This document shows, piece after piece, positions 49,252-57,417 of a stretch of DNA of 64,000 nt. The translations under genes were made by a program, and so were the position numbers. This DNA is from an uncultured Alphaproteobacteria bacterium (GTDB lineage Bacteria > Pseudomonadota > Alphaproteobacteria > CAAHEQ01 > UBA3637), in NCBI GenBank assembly GCA_934234055.1, contig CAKQGY010000004.1, positions 54,128-118,127 of the forward strand. The letters are read 5' to 3'. The first letter of the stretch is position 1; every line of letters starts with the position of its first letter. The notes under the pieces were generated by a model, which ran no database searches, was not told where the DNA came from, and worked only from the letters and a program-made list of their open reading frames with translations.

Positions 49252-49988
49252 TTGTATAACCCCTTGAAAAACCGTTCCAGGCGCAGAGAATCGCCCCACT
49301 TCCAAAATTGCCACAGCGCGCCGGCGCCGTTGTTGGAATAGAAAATAAAGCGGGCTTTGCCCTCTAAATTTTGGGCTGGGACAAAGCCGAAGACGCGGCT
49401 GTCCTGGGAGTTGTCACGGTTGTCGCCCATCATAAAATAATGCCCCGACGGCACAACAAATAACGCCGTATCGTCCAGCATTTTGTGGTCGGATTGCTCG
49501 TATATATAATGTGATATACCGCCGGGAAGGGTTTCCAAATACTTGGTATAATGAACCAGACCTTCAACCTCTACAACCCAATCCTCGCGCGCAATTTCCC
49601 GGCGGGGGACAAGTTCGCCGTTGATGTAAAGGCGGCCGGCGCGCATCTGAATACTGTCGCCCGGCAGGCCGATGACGCGCTTGATGTAATCGGTGCTGTT
49701 GTCGGTGGGAACCTTGAAAATCACGATGTCGCCGCGCCGGGGCTCGCGTCCGAACAGGCGGCCGTGCGGAACGAACGGAACAGATAACGGGAACGAATGG
49801 CGAGAATAGCCGTAATCATATTTCGTGACGAAAATATAATCTCCGATCAGCAAGGTCGGCACCATAGAACTGGACGGGATATTATACGGCTCAAAAACGC
49901 AAGAGCGAATGGCCAGCGCAATCAGAACCGCCCAAAGAAGGCCTTTGGCCTCGGTCCACCAAGTGTGTTTTTTTTCTTGTTTTACCAT
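49248..49988 (-). CDS. lepB: Signal peptidase I
   Basis: 246 residues. An N-terminal membrane helix (LLWAVLIALAIRSCVF) is followed by box B NIPSSSMVPTL with the nucleophile Ser, box D RRGDIVIFKVP and YIKRVIGLPGD with the catalytic Lys, and box E GDNRDNSQDSR. It removes signal peptides on the periplasmic side. First gene of lepB-rnc-era-recO-queH. Confidence 0.96.
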   Translation of the reverse strand: MVKQEKKHTWWTEAKGLLWAVLIALAIRSCVFEPYNIPSSSMVPTLLIGDYIFVTKYDYGYSRHSFPLSVPFVPHGRLFGREPRRGDIVIFKVPTDNSTDYIKRVIGLPGDSIQMRAGRLYINGELVPRREIAREDWVVEVEGLVHYTKYLETLPGGISHYIYEQSDHKMLDDTALFVVPSGHYFMMGDNRDNSQDSRVFGFVPAQNLEGKARFIFYSNNGAGALWQFWKWGDSLRLERFFKGLYK

Positions 49989-50016
49989 TGCAAAAAAATC
50001 CTTTATCTGATATAAT
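49988..50016 (+). promoter_or_regulatory. Promoter of tgt
   Basis: TTGCAA (49988-49993), 17 bases, TATAAT (50011-50016). It starts on the lepB start codon, so the two divergent units have overlapping control regions. Confidence 0.65.
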
Positions 50017-50062
50017 GCAAAACATATTTTCGATAATATAGCACAGAAAGAAAAAATTGTCC

Positions 50063-51178
50063 ATGTTAAAGTTTACAAAATTATCAACAGACGGAAAAGC
50101 CCGGCGCGGGGTGCTGGAAACCGCGCACGGCACAATCCAAACGCCGACCTTTATGCCCGTGGGAACCGTGGGAACGGTGAAAGCAATGACGCCCGAAATG
50201 GTGCAGGCGACAGGGGCTGAAATCATTCTGGGGAATACCTATCACCTGATGCTGCGCCCGACGGCCGAACGCGTGGCGGCTTTTGGCGGATTGCACAAGT
50301 TTATGAACTGGCCGGGGCCGATTTTGACCGACTCGGGCGGATTCCAGGTGATGAGCCTGTCGGGGCTGCGCAAAATCACGGAAGAGGGGGTGGCGTTTAA
50401 CTCGCACCTGAGCGGGGAGCGATTTATGCTGACACCCGAGCGGTCTATGGAGATTCAAAACTTGCTGGATTCGGATATTACGATGGCTTTTGATGAATGT
50501 GTCAAATATCCCGCCGAATACAAGGTTGTTAAAAAATCTATGGAGCGGTCTATGCGATGGGCCAAGCGGTCGCGCGATGCTTTTACGGATCGGGCGGGCT
50601 ATGGTCTGTTCGGGATTGTGCAAGGCGGTATGTATGAGGATCTGCGCCTGCAATCGGTGGCGGCTTTGACCGAGATCGGCTTTGACGGATATGCGATCGG
50701 GGGTTTGGCCGTCGGTGAGGGGCAGAACAAAATGTTTGAAGTGCTGGACTATACGGCGTGTGCGCTGCCGGCGGATAAGCCGCGCTATCTGATGGGGGTA
50801 GGGCGACCCAGTGATATTGTGGGCTCGGTCAAGCGCGGTGTGGATATGTTTGACTGTGTGATGCCGTCGCGGTCGGGACGGACGGGGCAGGCCTTTACCA
50901 GTGCGGGAGTCTTGAATATGCGTAATGCCTGTCATATAGACGATCACGGGCCGCTGGATCCCGAATGCGGGTGCCCGGCTTGCCGAAACTATACGCGCGG
51001 GTATATTCACCACTTGTTCCGCGCGGGCGAGATTTTGGGAAGTATGTTGCTGACGATGCATAATATCTGGTTTTATGAAAATCTGATGAAACAAATTCGG
51101 CAGGCGGTGACGGAAAATCGCTTTGACGCATTCCATGACGCTTTTATGGCGCGGTATGCCCATGACCGGAAAATGTAA
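50063..51178 (+). CDS. tgt: tRNA-guanine transglycosylase
   Basis: 371 residues from the ATG at 50063; a TTG two codons earlier is possible. It exchanges G34 for preQ1 in queuosine tRNAs. TPTFMPVGTVGTVKAMTPE, ILGNTYHLMLRP, TDSGGFQVMSL with the first catalytic Asp, MAFDECVKYP, the nucleophile Asp in VDMFDCVMP, and the zinc set CGCPACRNYTRGYIHHL are all intact. Confidence 0.96.
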   Translation: MLKFTKLSTDGKARRGVLETAHGTIQTPTFMPVGTVGTVKAMTPEMVQATGAEIILGNTYHLMLRPTAERVAAFGGLHKFMNWPGPILTDSGGFQVMSLSGLRKITEEGVAFNSHLSGERFMLTPERSMEIQNLLDSDITMAFDECVKYPAEYKVVKKSMERSMRWAKRSRDAFTDRAGYGLFGIVQGGMYEDLRLQSVAALTEIGFDGYAIGGLAVGEGQNKMFEVLDYTACALPADKPRYLMGVGRPSDIVGSVKRGVDMFDCVMPSRSGRTGQAFTSAGVLNMRNACHIDDHGPLDPECGCPACRNYTRGYIHHLFRAGEILGSMLLTMHNIWFYENLMKQIRQAVTENRFDAFHDAFMARYAHDRKM

Positions 51179-51677
51179 AAAAACGGAAGCAGACTATCAG
51201 CGGCGGTCGTTTGAAGGGCCGGCGTTGCTGACCCGTGAAGTGCGACGCATTACGCGCCCGATCCTGGGGACGCGCGGGTTCGCGGAAGTGGATATTCTGG
51301 AAGCCTGGGACGATATTGTCGGGGCGGATCTGGCGCGCGGAATTACGCCCGAGCGGTTGACCTTTGAGCGCGACAGTCGGGTGAAGGGAACCTTGCATGT
51401 GAAAAGCGCGGGCGGTGCTTTTGCCATGTTGTTTGAACATCAGAAAATGCGCGTGATAGAACGAATCAACAGCTTTTTCGGCTATCCGGCGGTGGCCCGC
51501 ATTAAAATTATGCAAGGAGCTTTGAAATTAAAACGGCCGACACAAAAACCGGTGCGAGCTTTGAGCCGCGCGGAACAACGAGAATTAGCCGAAAAAGTCG
51601 CCGTGATTGAAGATGATGAATTGCGCCGGAAAGCCTATGAAATCGGCGTGGTGATGGCACAGAAAAAAGAAAATTGA
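51156..51677 (+). CDS. DciA/DUF721-like protein
   Basis: 173 residues. LEAWDDIVGADLARGITPERL followed by GTLHVKSAGGAFAMLFEHQKMRVIERINSFFGYPAVARIKI is the DUF721 domain. DciA proteins help load the replicative helicase in bacteria without DnaC/DnaI. An ATG at 51162 is equally possible; both are inside the end of tgt, and no strong ribosome site is seen. The C-terminus is helical and charged. Confidence 0.85.
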   Translation: MPMTGKCKKTEADYQRRSFEGPALLTREVRRITRPILGTRGFAEVDILEAWDDIVGADLARGITPERLTFERDSRVKGTLHVKSAGGAFAMLFEHQKMRVIERINSFFGYPAVARIKIMQGALKLKRPTQKPVRALSRAEQRELAEKVAVIEDDELRRKAYEIGVVMAQKKEN

Positions 51678-51764
51678 ACAGGTTTATATCGATCGGGGTA
51701 TCGCAGGAGCACGGGTATATATGATGGGCGAAAAAGGCAAAGCCAGAAACCCTATGTCCTCCCC

Positions 51765-53426
51765 CTAGTCATCCAGATCGGTATTGTCTTCAACAGGCAC
51801 TTCGTCGGAGGTTTCGACAGGCTTGTGTGGGCGAACCTTGTCAATTTTGGCGCCTGAAAACGCTGATAAAACAGCGTTGACGGTCGGGGTTTGTTTCAGC
51901 TCGGCAATCAGGGCGGATTGCTTGGCCTCTTTGACCTCGTGCAGGGTTTGACCGCCACCCGAAACCTGCGCCTGCAAGATCCAGTTGATACCGGTTGTTT
52001 TGGTTAAAAACTGCGTCAGGCGCGCCGATAAGTCTCGCGGAGAATCGGGCGTTAAAACACATTGAATTTGACCGGGCGACAGAGCCACCGGCCGAATGCC
52101 GGTTTCAACCTGAAACGCCAAAACACGTTCGCCTTTTTGCCGAGCCAGGGCCACAATATCCTGTAAGGTGTGAATGGCACATTGCGGTTGGGCGGGAGCC
52201 GATTGCACCGGCGCCGGAGCCGGTTGAGCAGTTAGTGCCGGGGCGGGTTTAACCGCGGGCGGCAGGGTCAGTGATTTTTTTTTTGCCTCGGCCAATATCT
52301 CGGCCGGCGGGGGTAAATCGGATAAATACGCCAATCGGATCAACACCATTTCAAGCGCTTGGAGCGGTATGTCGGAGGAGCGAACCTCTTGCAGCCCTTT
52401 GAGCAAAACCTGCCACGCGATGTTGAGTGAGCCCATAGATAACTTTTTTGCCAAATCTTGACCCAGGGCGCGTTCGGCCTCGGACAAAGTAATGTCGGAC
52501 GCCGTTTGCGGGATAATTTTGACTTTGGTCAACCAGTGTGTCAGATTGAGTAAATCCTGAACAATTTCAAACGGATCGGCACCCGCGGCGTATTGCGAAT
52601 CCAATTCTGTCAGGGCGGTGTTAATTTTGCCCTGCATCAGGTTGTCAAACAAGGTAAGCAGAGCCGTCTTGTCCGCCAGGCCCAGCATTTGCCGCACGCC
52701 CGTTGTGGTCAGGTTCCCTTGAAGTTGGGTCATGGCCTGATCCATCAGGGACAGCGAATCACGCACCGACCCGCCGCCGGCCTGTGCCAGCAATTTAAGC
52801 GCGTCGGGCTCGGCCGATACATTTTCCTTTTGCGCAATGGATGCCAAATGGTTGGTCAGCGTGGTCGTGTCCAGGCGTTTGAGGTCAAAGCGCTGGCACC
52901 GCGATAAAATTGTAACGGGGACTTTGCGCACCTCGGTCGTGGCCAGGATAAATTTAATGCGTTCGGGCGGCTCCTCCAAAGTCTTTAACAGAGCGTTAAA
53001 GGCCGGTTTGGATAGCATATGGACTTCGTCAATGATGTAAATCTTGAACCGCGCGGAGACGGGATTATACTTGGCTCCCTCTATAATCTCGCGAATGTTG
53101 TCAACGCCGGTGTTGCTGGCCGCGTCAATTTCAATCACATCAATGTGTGAATCGTTGGCAATGTCAATACAGTGCTGACATTTACCGCAGGGGTTGGCCG
53201 TCATACCCCCCCGGCCGTCGGGACCGATACAGTTGAGCCCCTTGGCAATGATGCGGGCGGAACTGGTCTTGCCGACACCACGAATACCGGTCAGCAAATA
53301 CGCATGCGCCAATCGATTTGTGGCAATCGCATTCGTGATTGTGCGAACCAGCGCGTCTTGACCGATTAAATCGGCAAAAACCTGAGGTCTGTATTTTCGT
53401 GCTAAAACGTGTGATGTGCCCGCCAT
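51765..53426 (-). CDS. dnaX: DNA polymerase III gamma/tau subunit
   Basis: 553 residues from 53426; a start 14 codons earlier falls inside the 4.5S RNA gene and is rejected. AAA+ clamp loader: LARKYRPQVFADLIGQ, Walker A GIRGVGKTS, zinc Cys (CGKCQHC), DEVHMLSKPAFNALLKTLEEPP, sensor ILSRCQRFDL. A Pro/Ala linker (380-430) leads to a tau-type C-terminal domain. It couples the replicase cores and helicase. Confidence 0.96.
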   Translation of the reverse strand: MAGTSHVLARKYRPQVFADLIGQDALVRTITNAIATNRLAHAYLLTGIRGVGKTSSARIIAKGLNCIGPDGRGGMTANPCGKCQHCIDIANDSHIDVIEIDAASNTGVDNIREIIEGAKYNPVSARFKIYIIDEVHMLSKPAFNALLKTLEEPPERIKFILATTEVRKVPVTILSRCQRFDLKRLDTTTLTNHLASIAQKENVSAEPDALKLLAQAGGGSVRDSLSLMDQAMTQLQGNLTTTGVRQMLGLADKTALLTLFDNLMQGKINTALTELDSQYAAGADPFEIVQDLLNLTHWLTKVKIIPQTASDITLSEAERALGQDLAKKLSMGSLNIAWQVLLKGLQEVRSSDIPLQALEMVLIRLAYLSDLPPPAEILAEAKKKSLTLPPAVKPAPALTAQPAPAPVQSAPAQPQCAIHTLQDIVALARQKGERVLAFQVETGIRPVALSPGQIQCVLTPDSPRDLSARLTQFLTKTTGINWILQAQVSGGGQTLHEVKEAKQSALIAELKQTPTVNAVLSAFSGAKIDKVRPHKPVETSDEVPVEDNTDLDD

Positions 53427-53447
53427 AATCTTTTTCCCGTAATCAGA

Positions 53448-53532
53448 GGAAGACACGCGACCCGCCAACGGAAAATGGGCTGCTTCCTTCCGGACCTGAC
53501 CCGCTGTTTTAGGTTGTCGTCCGCGGCCTTCC
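53448..53532 (-). ncRNA. ffs: 4.5S RNA of the signal recognition particle
   Basis: The minus strand holds GGTCAGGTCCGGAAGGAAGC, the universally conserved Ffh-binding loop. The ends pair (GGAAG with CTTCC, then CGCG/CGCG and CAAC/GTTG), giving an 85-base bacterial small SRP RNA. It lies 22 bases before dnaX, a frequent arrangement. Confidence 0.93.
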
Positions 53533-53539
53533 GAACTTG

Positions 53540-53568
53540 ATTATATCGGCTTTTTCAGAAAAAGTCAA
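53540..53568 (-). promoter_or_regulatory. Sigma-70 promoter of ffs
   Basis: Minus strand: TTGACT (53568-53563), 17 bases, TATAAT (53545-53540), eight bases before the RNA. It likely also drives dnaX. Confidence 0.9.
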
Positions 53569-53575
53569 TGAAAAC

Positions 53576-53794
53576 TTATTCTTTGACAAATAAATTACAG
53601 TGGCAATGCCCCATTTCGGCAATTTCTTTTTCGTGTTCGCCGCACGGGCAATAGCCCCGCGATACATCGCACGGACAGTGGCCGTCGCACGCCGTCAGGC
53701 AACGGTTGATAATCTTGTCCGCGTAAGGGGATAGTTTATACCCCTTGGCCCGCGCATATAATTCTACGACATGTTTGAAATGTTCTTTATCCAT
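53576..53794 (-). CDS. Ferredoxin-thioredoxin reductase catalytic-domain-like protein
   Basis: 72 residues from the ATG at 53794; the ATG five codons earlier contains the AAAGGA ribosome site. GYKLSPYADKIINRCLTACDGHCPCDVSRGYCPCGEHEKEIAEMGHCHCNLFV carries three CxC pairs like FTR-beta (CPC...CPC...CHC), with six residues between the first two instead of about sixteen. It may hold a 4Fe-4S cluster beside a redox-active disulphide. The partner is unknown. Confidence 0.65.
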   Translation of the reverse strand: MDKEHFKHVVELYARAKGYKLSPYADKIINRCLTACDGHCPCDVSRGYCPCGEHEKEIAEMGHCHCNLFVKE

Positions 53795-53808
53795 TTTTTT
53801 TCCTTTCA

Positions 53809-54300
53809 TTAAAATAAAAAACTAAACCCGAATAATACCAGCGCCGCATACATACCGGCAATGACATCATCCATCATCACACCGAAAGCCGTGTGTACCT
53901 GACCGTCGAAATACGAGGCCGGCCAGACCTTGGCAATATCAAAAAACCGGAACAGTGCGAATCCGCAAATCAAATAATACCACGAAAATCCGCCGGACGC
54001 AACCAAAACAAAAGTCAATAACTGACCGACGGTTTCGTCTATGACCACAAAGCCGGGGTCGGAGTCGGATTGAGAGCGCAACACGATGCCGGTGGCCCAG
54101 ACGCCTGCGATAAATAAAACGGCCGCTGTCAGGAACAAAAAAGTCGGTCCCAGTCCTAATCCCAGTGCCGCCAGAGGCAGGGTGCAAAACGACCCGACGG
54201 TGCCGGGGGCCCGAGGAGACAAACCCGAACCCAGCCAGGTAGCCAGTGTCCAGGCCGCTGTTTCGCGTGGGGTTGAGCGGGCAAGAGTTGATAATTTCAT
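53809..54300 (-). CDS. pgpA: Phosphatidylglycerophosphatase A
   Basis: 163 residues. ATWLGSGLSPRAPGTVGSF, VVIDETVGQLLTF, LFRFFDIAKVWP and VMMDDVIAGMYA are the PgpA motifs between membrane helices. It makes phosphatidylglycerol from PGP. Its start overlaps the upstream gene's stop (ATGA). Confidence 0.95.
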   Translation of the reverse strand: MKLSTLARSTPRETAAWTLATWLGSGLSPRAPGTVGSFCTLPLAALGLGLGPTFLFLTAAVLFIAGVWATGIVLRSQSDSDPGFVVIDETVGQLLTFVLVASGGFSWYYLICGFALFRFFDIAKVWPASYFDGQVHTAFGVMMDDVIAGMYAALVLFGFSFLF

Positions 54301-55352
54301 ACAGATCCTCCCGAAGGTAAAGTAAAGGGTGGAACGGGTGCGTCAGTCGAATCGGTGGGGGCGGGAGTGTCTTCTTCCTCGCCGGTGCGCACAACGGCGT
54401 CCAGTTCAAAAAACGAGCAAATGAAATCTGAAAAAAGCGGAATATCAGGAGCGTCAAACAACTCCATACGCACCAAAAAGACATTGTTCTTGCGGTAATA
54501 ATCCAGTGTTTCGGGCGCATTCATCAGTGCGCCGTTCATCAGCAAAATTACCGGCACGGCGATTGAGTCGGCTTCGTTCTCTTGAAGTGAGGCGGCAATC
54601 GGAATAATGTCTTTGGCCGGGGCGGGTAAAATGCCGGTCTCGTAAAACCAATCGGCCGATTCCGCGGGCGACTCTAAATCCGCGGCCATTTGCGAACCGG
54701 CGCGGTTGATAATCGTAAAGACCGCCGCCTTTTTATCTGTGGAAATCGCAAAGGACGCATAGTGGCCGTTTAACGCCACATGAGGGTAAAATTCCACCGG
54801 CAGAGCCGCCACATAGTCCATCATGTCCTGAACCTCTACTTCGTCGGCAAATTGAACCGCGGCTGCGGGTTGTTGCGGTTGGGGGGTGGGGTTTGGTTGC
54901 GGTTGAGCCGGCATTTGGGTTTGGGCTTGGGCGACCTGTTGCTGAGCCTGAGCCAGGGAGACAGAGAGCAGGGCGTTGGATTGCACACGCATTTTTTGCG
55001 GGAGGTTCGATCGTTTGGCCACCGCGATGCGCGACGCTGTGTTAAGGACTTTTTGGGCGCCTTTTTTAACGGGAATCAGACGGCTCCAATGCACGTGGTA
55101 GACCATCCACCAGCCCCCCAGCAAAAGCGGCAAAAACAACAGCATAAATAAAAACAGCAAAAAATCGGCAAAGGTGTCAATCACCCACTCGCCGGTCAGA
55201 AAACGACGAATGCAATAAGCCCACTGCGACCCAAGCAACGGGTTGAAATTAAACAAATATAAGCCCAGTTGCCACATTACCCCCAAATACACAACAAACC
55301 AAGCGAATCCGGTTGTGGTCAACTTTATCCAACGAATTGGTTTTTTTGCCAT
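54297..55352 (-). CDS. Membrane protein of unknown function with Pro/Gln linker
   Basis: 351 residues from 55352 (AAAGGAG upstream); an earlier in-frame ATG lacks a ribosome site. Two membrane helices (WFVVYLGVMWQLGLYLF near 15-35; FADFLLFLFMLLFLPLLLGGWW near 65-88), then a basic segment, a Gln/Pro-rich linker (AQAQQQVAQAQTQMPAQPQP) and a soluble cytoplasmic domain with VAVPVILLMNGALMNAPETLDYYRKN, ending in an acidic, Pro/Thr-rich tail. Family not recognised. It lies next to the secretion-like cluster, which may or may not be relevant. Confidence 0.7.
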   Translation of the reverse strand: MAKKPIRWIKLTTTGFAWFVVYLGVMWQLGLYLFNFNPLLGSQWAYCIRRFLTGEWVIDTFADFLLFLFMLLFLPLLLGGWWMVYHVHWSRLIPVKKGAQKVLNTASRIAVAKRSNLPQKMRVQSNALLSVSLAQAQQQVAQAQTQMPAQPQPNPTPQPQQPAAAVQFADEVEVQDMMDYVAALPVEFYPHVALNGHYASFAISTDKKAAVFTIINRAGSQMAADLESPAESADWFYETGILPAPAKDIIPIAASLQENEADSIAVPVILLMNGALMNAPETLDYYRKNNVFLVRMELFDAPDIPLFSDFICSFFELDAVVRTGEEEDTPAPTDSTDAPVPPFTLPSGGSV

Positions 55353-55410
55353 ATCAACTCCTTTGCGGATCAGTATATAACAGAAAAAAATGAAAATCCA
55401 GAAAAAAAAC

Positions 55411-55441
55411 AAAAAAAGCACCGCTTGATGTCAAACGGTGC
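55411..55441 (-). terminator. Intrinsic terminator of the 55472-56587 gene
   Basis: Minus strand: GCACCG...CGGTGC stem with a short loop, followed by seven T. Confidence 0.85.
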
Positions 55442-55471
55442 AAAAGAGGAAGCTTATTTGTCGGACGAAAC

Positions 55472-56587
55472 CTAGGCCGAACGACTGTATTCGTTGCGGT
55501 TGATATAGGGATTCGGGTCGTTCCCCTGACCGCCGCGGGCGCGATTGAGCGTCTGACGCTTGGCGGCTTGCTCGGCCTGATACTGACGGTGGGAGGCCAC
55601 GCGATCGTGCAATACGCCGACCAGCTGTGATTGCCCCGCCGTGTTTAATGTTTCCAGCACCTTGGGGTTGTTCAAGGACAGCTTGCCGACCTGCTCTAAA
55701 CCCATGGAACCCAAAATCATACCGGAAGCGCTTTTCACCATTTGCTGGTATTCGCTTTCTTTTAACTGGCGTTTGAGCATTACTTCCATCAGACCCTTGC
55801 ACGAATCATGGGCTTGCTTGTCATGCATGGCCAGTTGCAAAGCGGCCTTTTTAGCCTCTTTGGGCAGCGGGCTTTTGCCCAGGTATTGCGCCATCATCGG
55901 GTGCGTGGACATCACGCCCCAGAACATATTGGCTTTGTCTATGGCATTCATACCGGCAATCTCTTTGTCCCAGCGTGCTGTGCTTTCCCGATACTCTTTA
56001 CGGCGACGCTTGCGCTCTTTGGTGCGGTGTTCAATCGCCTTGGCCAGCAACTCAAACAATGCCGTCATTGCGGTAAAGAACATATTTTGCGCAATTTCTT
56101 CGGGCGAGTTGCCTTGGAGACCTTTTTCAACCAGCTTGTTCATCGTGTCCAAAAAGCCGTTTTCTGTTTCGGGATTAAAGAAACTTTGACTGCCGGCTTC
56201 AAAGGAACCGGTGGAGGCCTTGAACGCACCGAATTGCGGCGTCGGCCGTTGCGGCGCGATCGGGGCTTGGGGAGTCGGTTGTTCGGGGGCCGGTGTCTCG
56301 GCCTGAGGCGTCGGCTGTTCGGGCGCTGGAGTCGGTGCTTCGGCTTGCGGAGCGGGTTGTTCGACGCCGGCCGTCGGTTGGGACGGCGTGTTGGGCGCGT
56401 TCATCTCGGCCGGGCGACCCTCGGCACTTTCGTCATCGGTGTGGTCCGTGTCGGCGTTGATGTTATCCGTTTTGCGACGCATAGCCGCCACCTTGGCTTC
56501 TTCCTGAGCCTGATGGGCTTCCCACTCTTTGACTTGTTCGGCCTTTTCGCGGTCAATTCGTTTTTGGGTTTCTTCCAGTGTTTCCAT
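55472..56587 (-). CDS. Coiled-coil/Pro-rich cytoplasmic protein, function unknown
   Basis: 371 residues with AGGAGGAT upstream. Charged coiled coil (1-45), a Pro/Gln/Glu repeat region (75-115) with the unit (A)PEQPTPQAETP repeated, then a helical domain (120-330) containing a basic stretch EHRTKERKRRRKEYRE and MFWGVMSTHPMMAQYLGKSPLP. No membrane segment. Not recognised. Minus-strand neighbours and the terminator suggest a separate unit from the 54297 gene. Confidence 0.7.
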   Translation of the reverse strand: METLEETQKRIDREKAEQVKEWEAHQAQEEAKVAAMRRKTDNINADTDHTDDESAEGRPAEMNAPNTPSQPTAGVEQPAPQAEAPTPAPEQPTPQAETPAPEQPTPQAPIAPQRPTPQFGAFKASTGSFEAGSQSFFNPETENGFLDTMNKLVEKGLQGNSPEEIAQNMFFTAMTALFELLAKAIEHRTKERKRRRKEYRESTARWDKEIAGMNAIDKANMFWGVMSTHPMMAQYLGKSPLPKEAKKAALQLAMHDKQAHDSCKGLMEVMLKRQLKESEYQQMVKSASGMILGSMGLEQVGKLSLNNPKVLETLNTAGQSQLVGVLHDRVASHRQYQAEQAAKRQTLNRARGGQGNDPNPYINRNEYSRSA

Positions 56588-56642
56588 GGTTGTATCCTCC
56601 TGATAGTTTTATTATACAACAGAATTTATAATTTGTCAAATC

Positions 56643-57275
56643 CTAGGCGTTTAAGCCTTTCAGGAACTGACCCAAACGCTTGTTCTCGTCGCGGGCCTGA
56701 TCGGGGGAAAGAATGATTTGATCACCGTCACGAGCCTGAATCGGTGAAAAATATGCCGGGTTATCAATCAAGACATCCCAGGCCTTGTCCGAATCTTTGC
56801 GCGCCATTTTGAAGTAGTTTTGAATGAGACGCTTGGCATCCACATGGAACCCTTGACGTGAGACGGCCTCGGCAAAGCGATCCACAAGGGCGTTTTGTTG
56901 ATCCTCTTTGTCATAGATATCGAACAGTGCTTGCTGAGCCTGAGCCATCAGCGTGTCGCCCTGATCGGCAAGGGCTTCGTCCTCAAGGTCCAAAGTCATA
57001 TCCAAATAGTCAAACAGCAAATCACGCCAGAAGGGTTGATCTTTGTAAGCATTTTGAACGGATTTGACCCGATCATCAAACGGAATCCGGCGAATGTCGG
57101 ATACGCCCAGCAAATAAGAGGCTATTTTATCCAGCTCGGCTACGGCCTGTTCCACCGGAAAATCACCGGCGCCCGTGGTGTTCGGATCAATGGTAAGTTG
57201 CGGTGCTTCGGCCAAGACGCCCTTTTGCGCGTAAAACCGTTGGTATATGTTAAAAACTTTATCTGAAACAGGCAT
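56643..57275 (-). CDS. Helical soluble protein, function unknown
   Basis: 210 residues from the ATG at 57275 (AAAGGAG upstream); 14 codons of open frame before it lack a ribosome site. Predicted all-helical and acidic: VSDKVFNIYQRFYAQKG, VEQAVAELDKIASYLLG, QPFWRDLLFDYLDMTLDLEDEAL. No catalytic motif. It is transcribed away from the VirB6-like operon, 143 bases apart, and precedes the coiled-coil gene. Confidence 0.7.
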   Translation of the reverse strand: MPVSDKVFNIYQRFYAQKGVLAEAPQLTIDPNTTGAGDFPVEQAVAELDKIASYLLGVSDIRRIPFDDRVKSVQNAYKDQPFWRDLLFDYLDMTLDLEDEALADQGDTLMAQAQQALFDIYDKEDQQNALVDRFAEAVSRQGFHVDAKRLIQNYFKMARKDSDKAWDVLIDNPAYFSPIQARDGDQIILSPDQARDENKRLGQFLKGLNA

Positions 57276-57345
57276 TTTAATCTCCTTTCCCTGGCTTGAT
57301 AACCTTATTATATTCATTTTTTTTCAAAAATCCACAAAAAAATAC

Positions 57346-57373
57346 TGGACAAGTCGGAAAAAAGTGGTAGAAT
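57346..57373 (+). promoter_or_regulatory. Promoter of the VirB6-like operon
   Basis: TGGACA (57346-57351), 16 bases, TAGAAT (57368-57373). Confidence 0.5.
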
Positions 57374-57417
57374 ACAATTAAAGAGAAGTGCAACACATGT
57401 TCCCTTGGGGGTGTCCT

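Noticed and set aside
53427..53468. Longer dnaX N-terminus starting at 53468
   Set aside because: The extra codons lie partly in the 4.5S RNA gene; the ATG at 53426 begins exactly where the family does.
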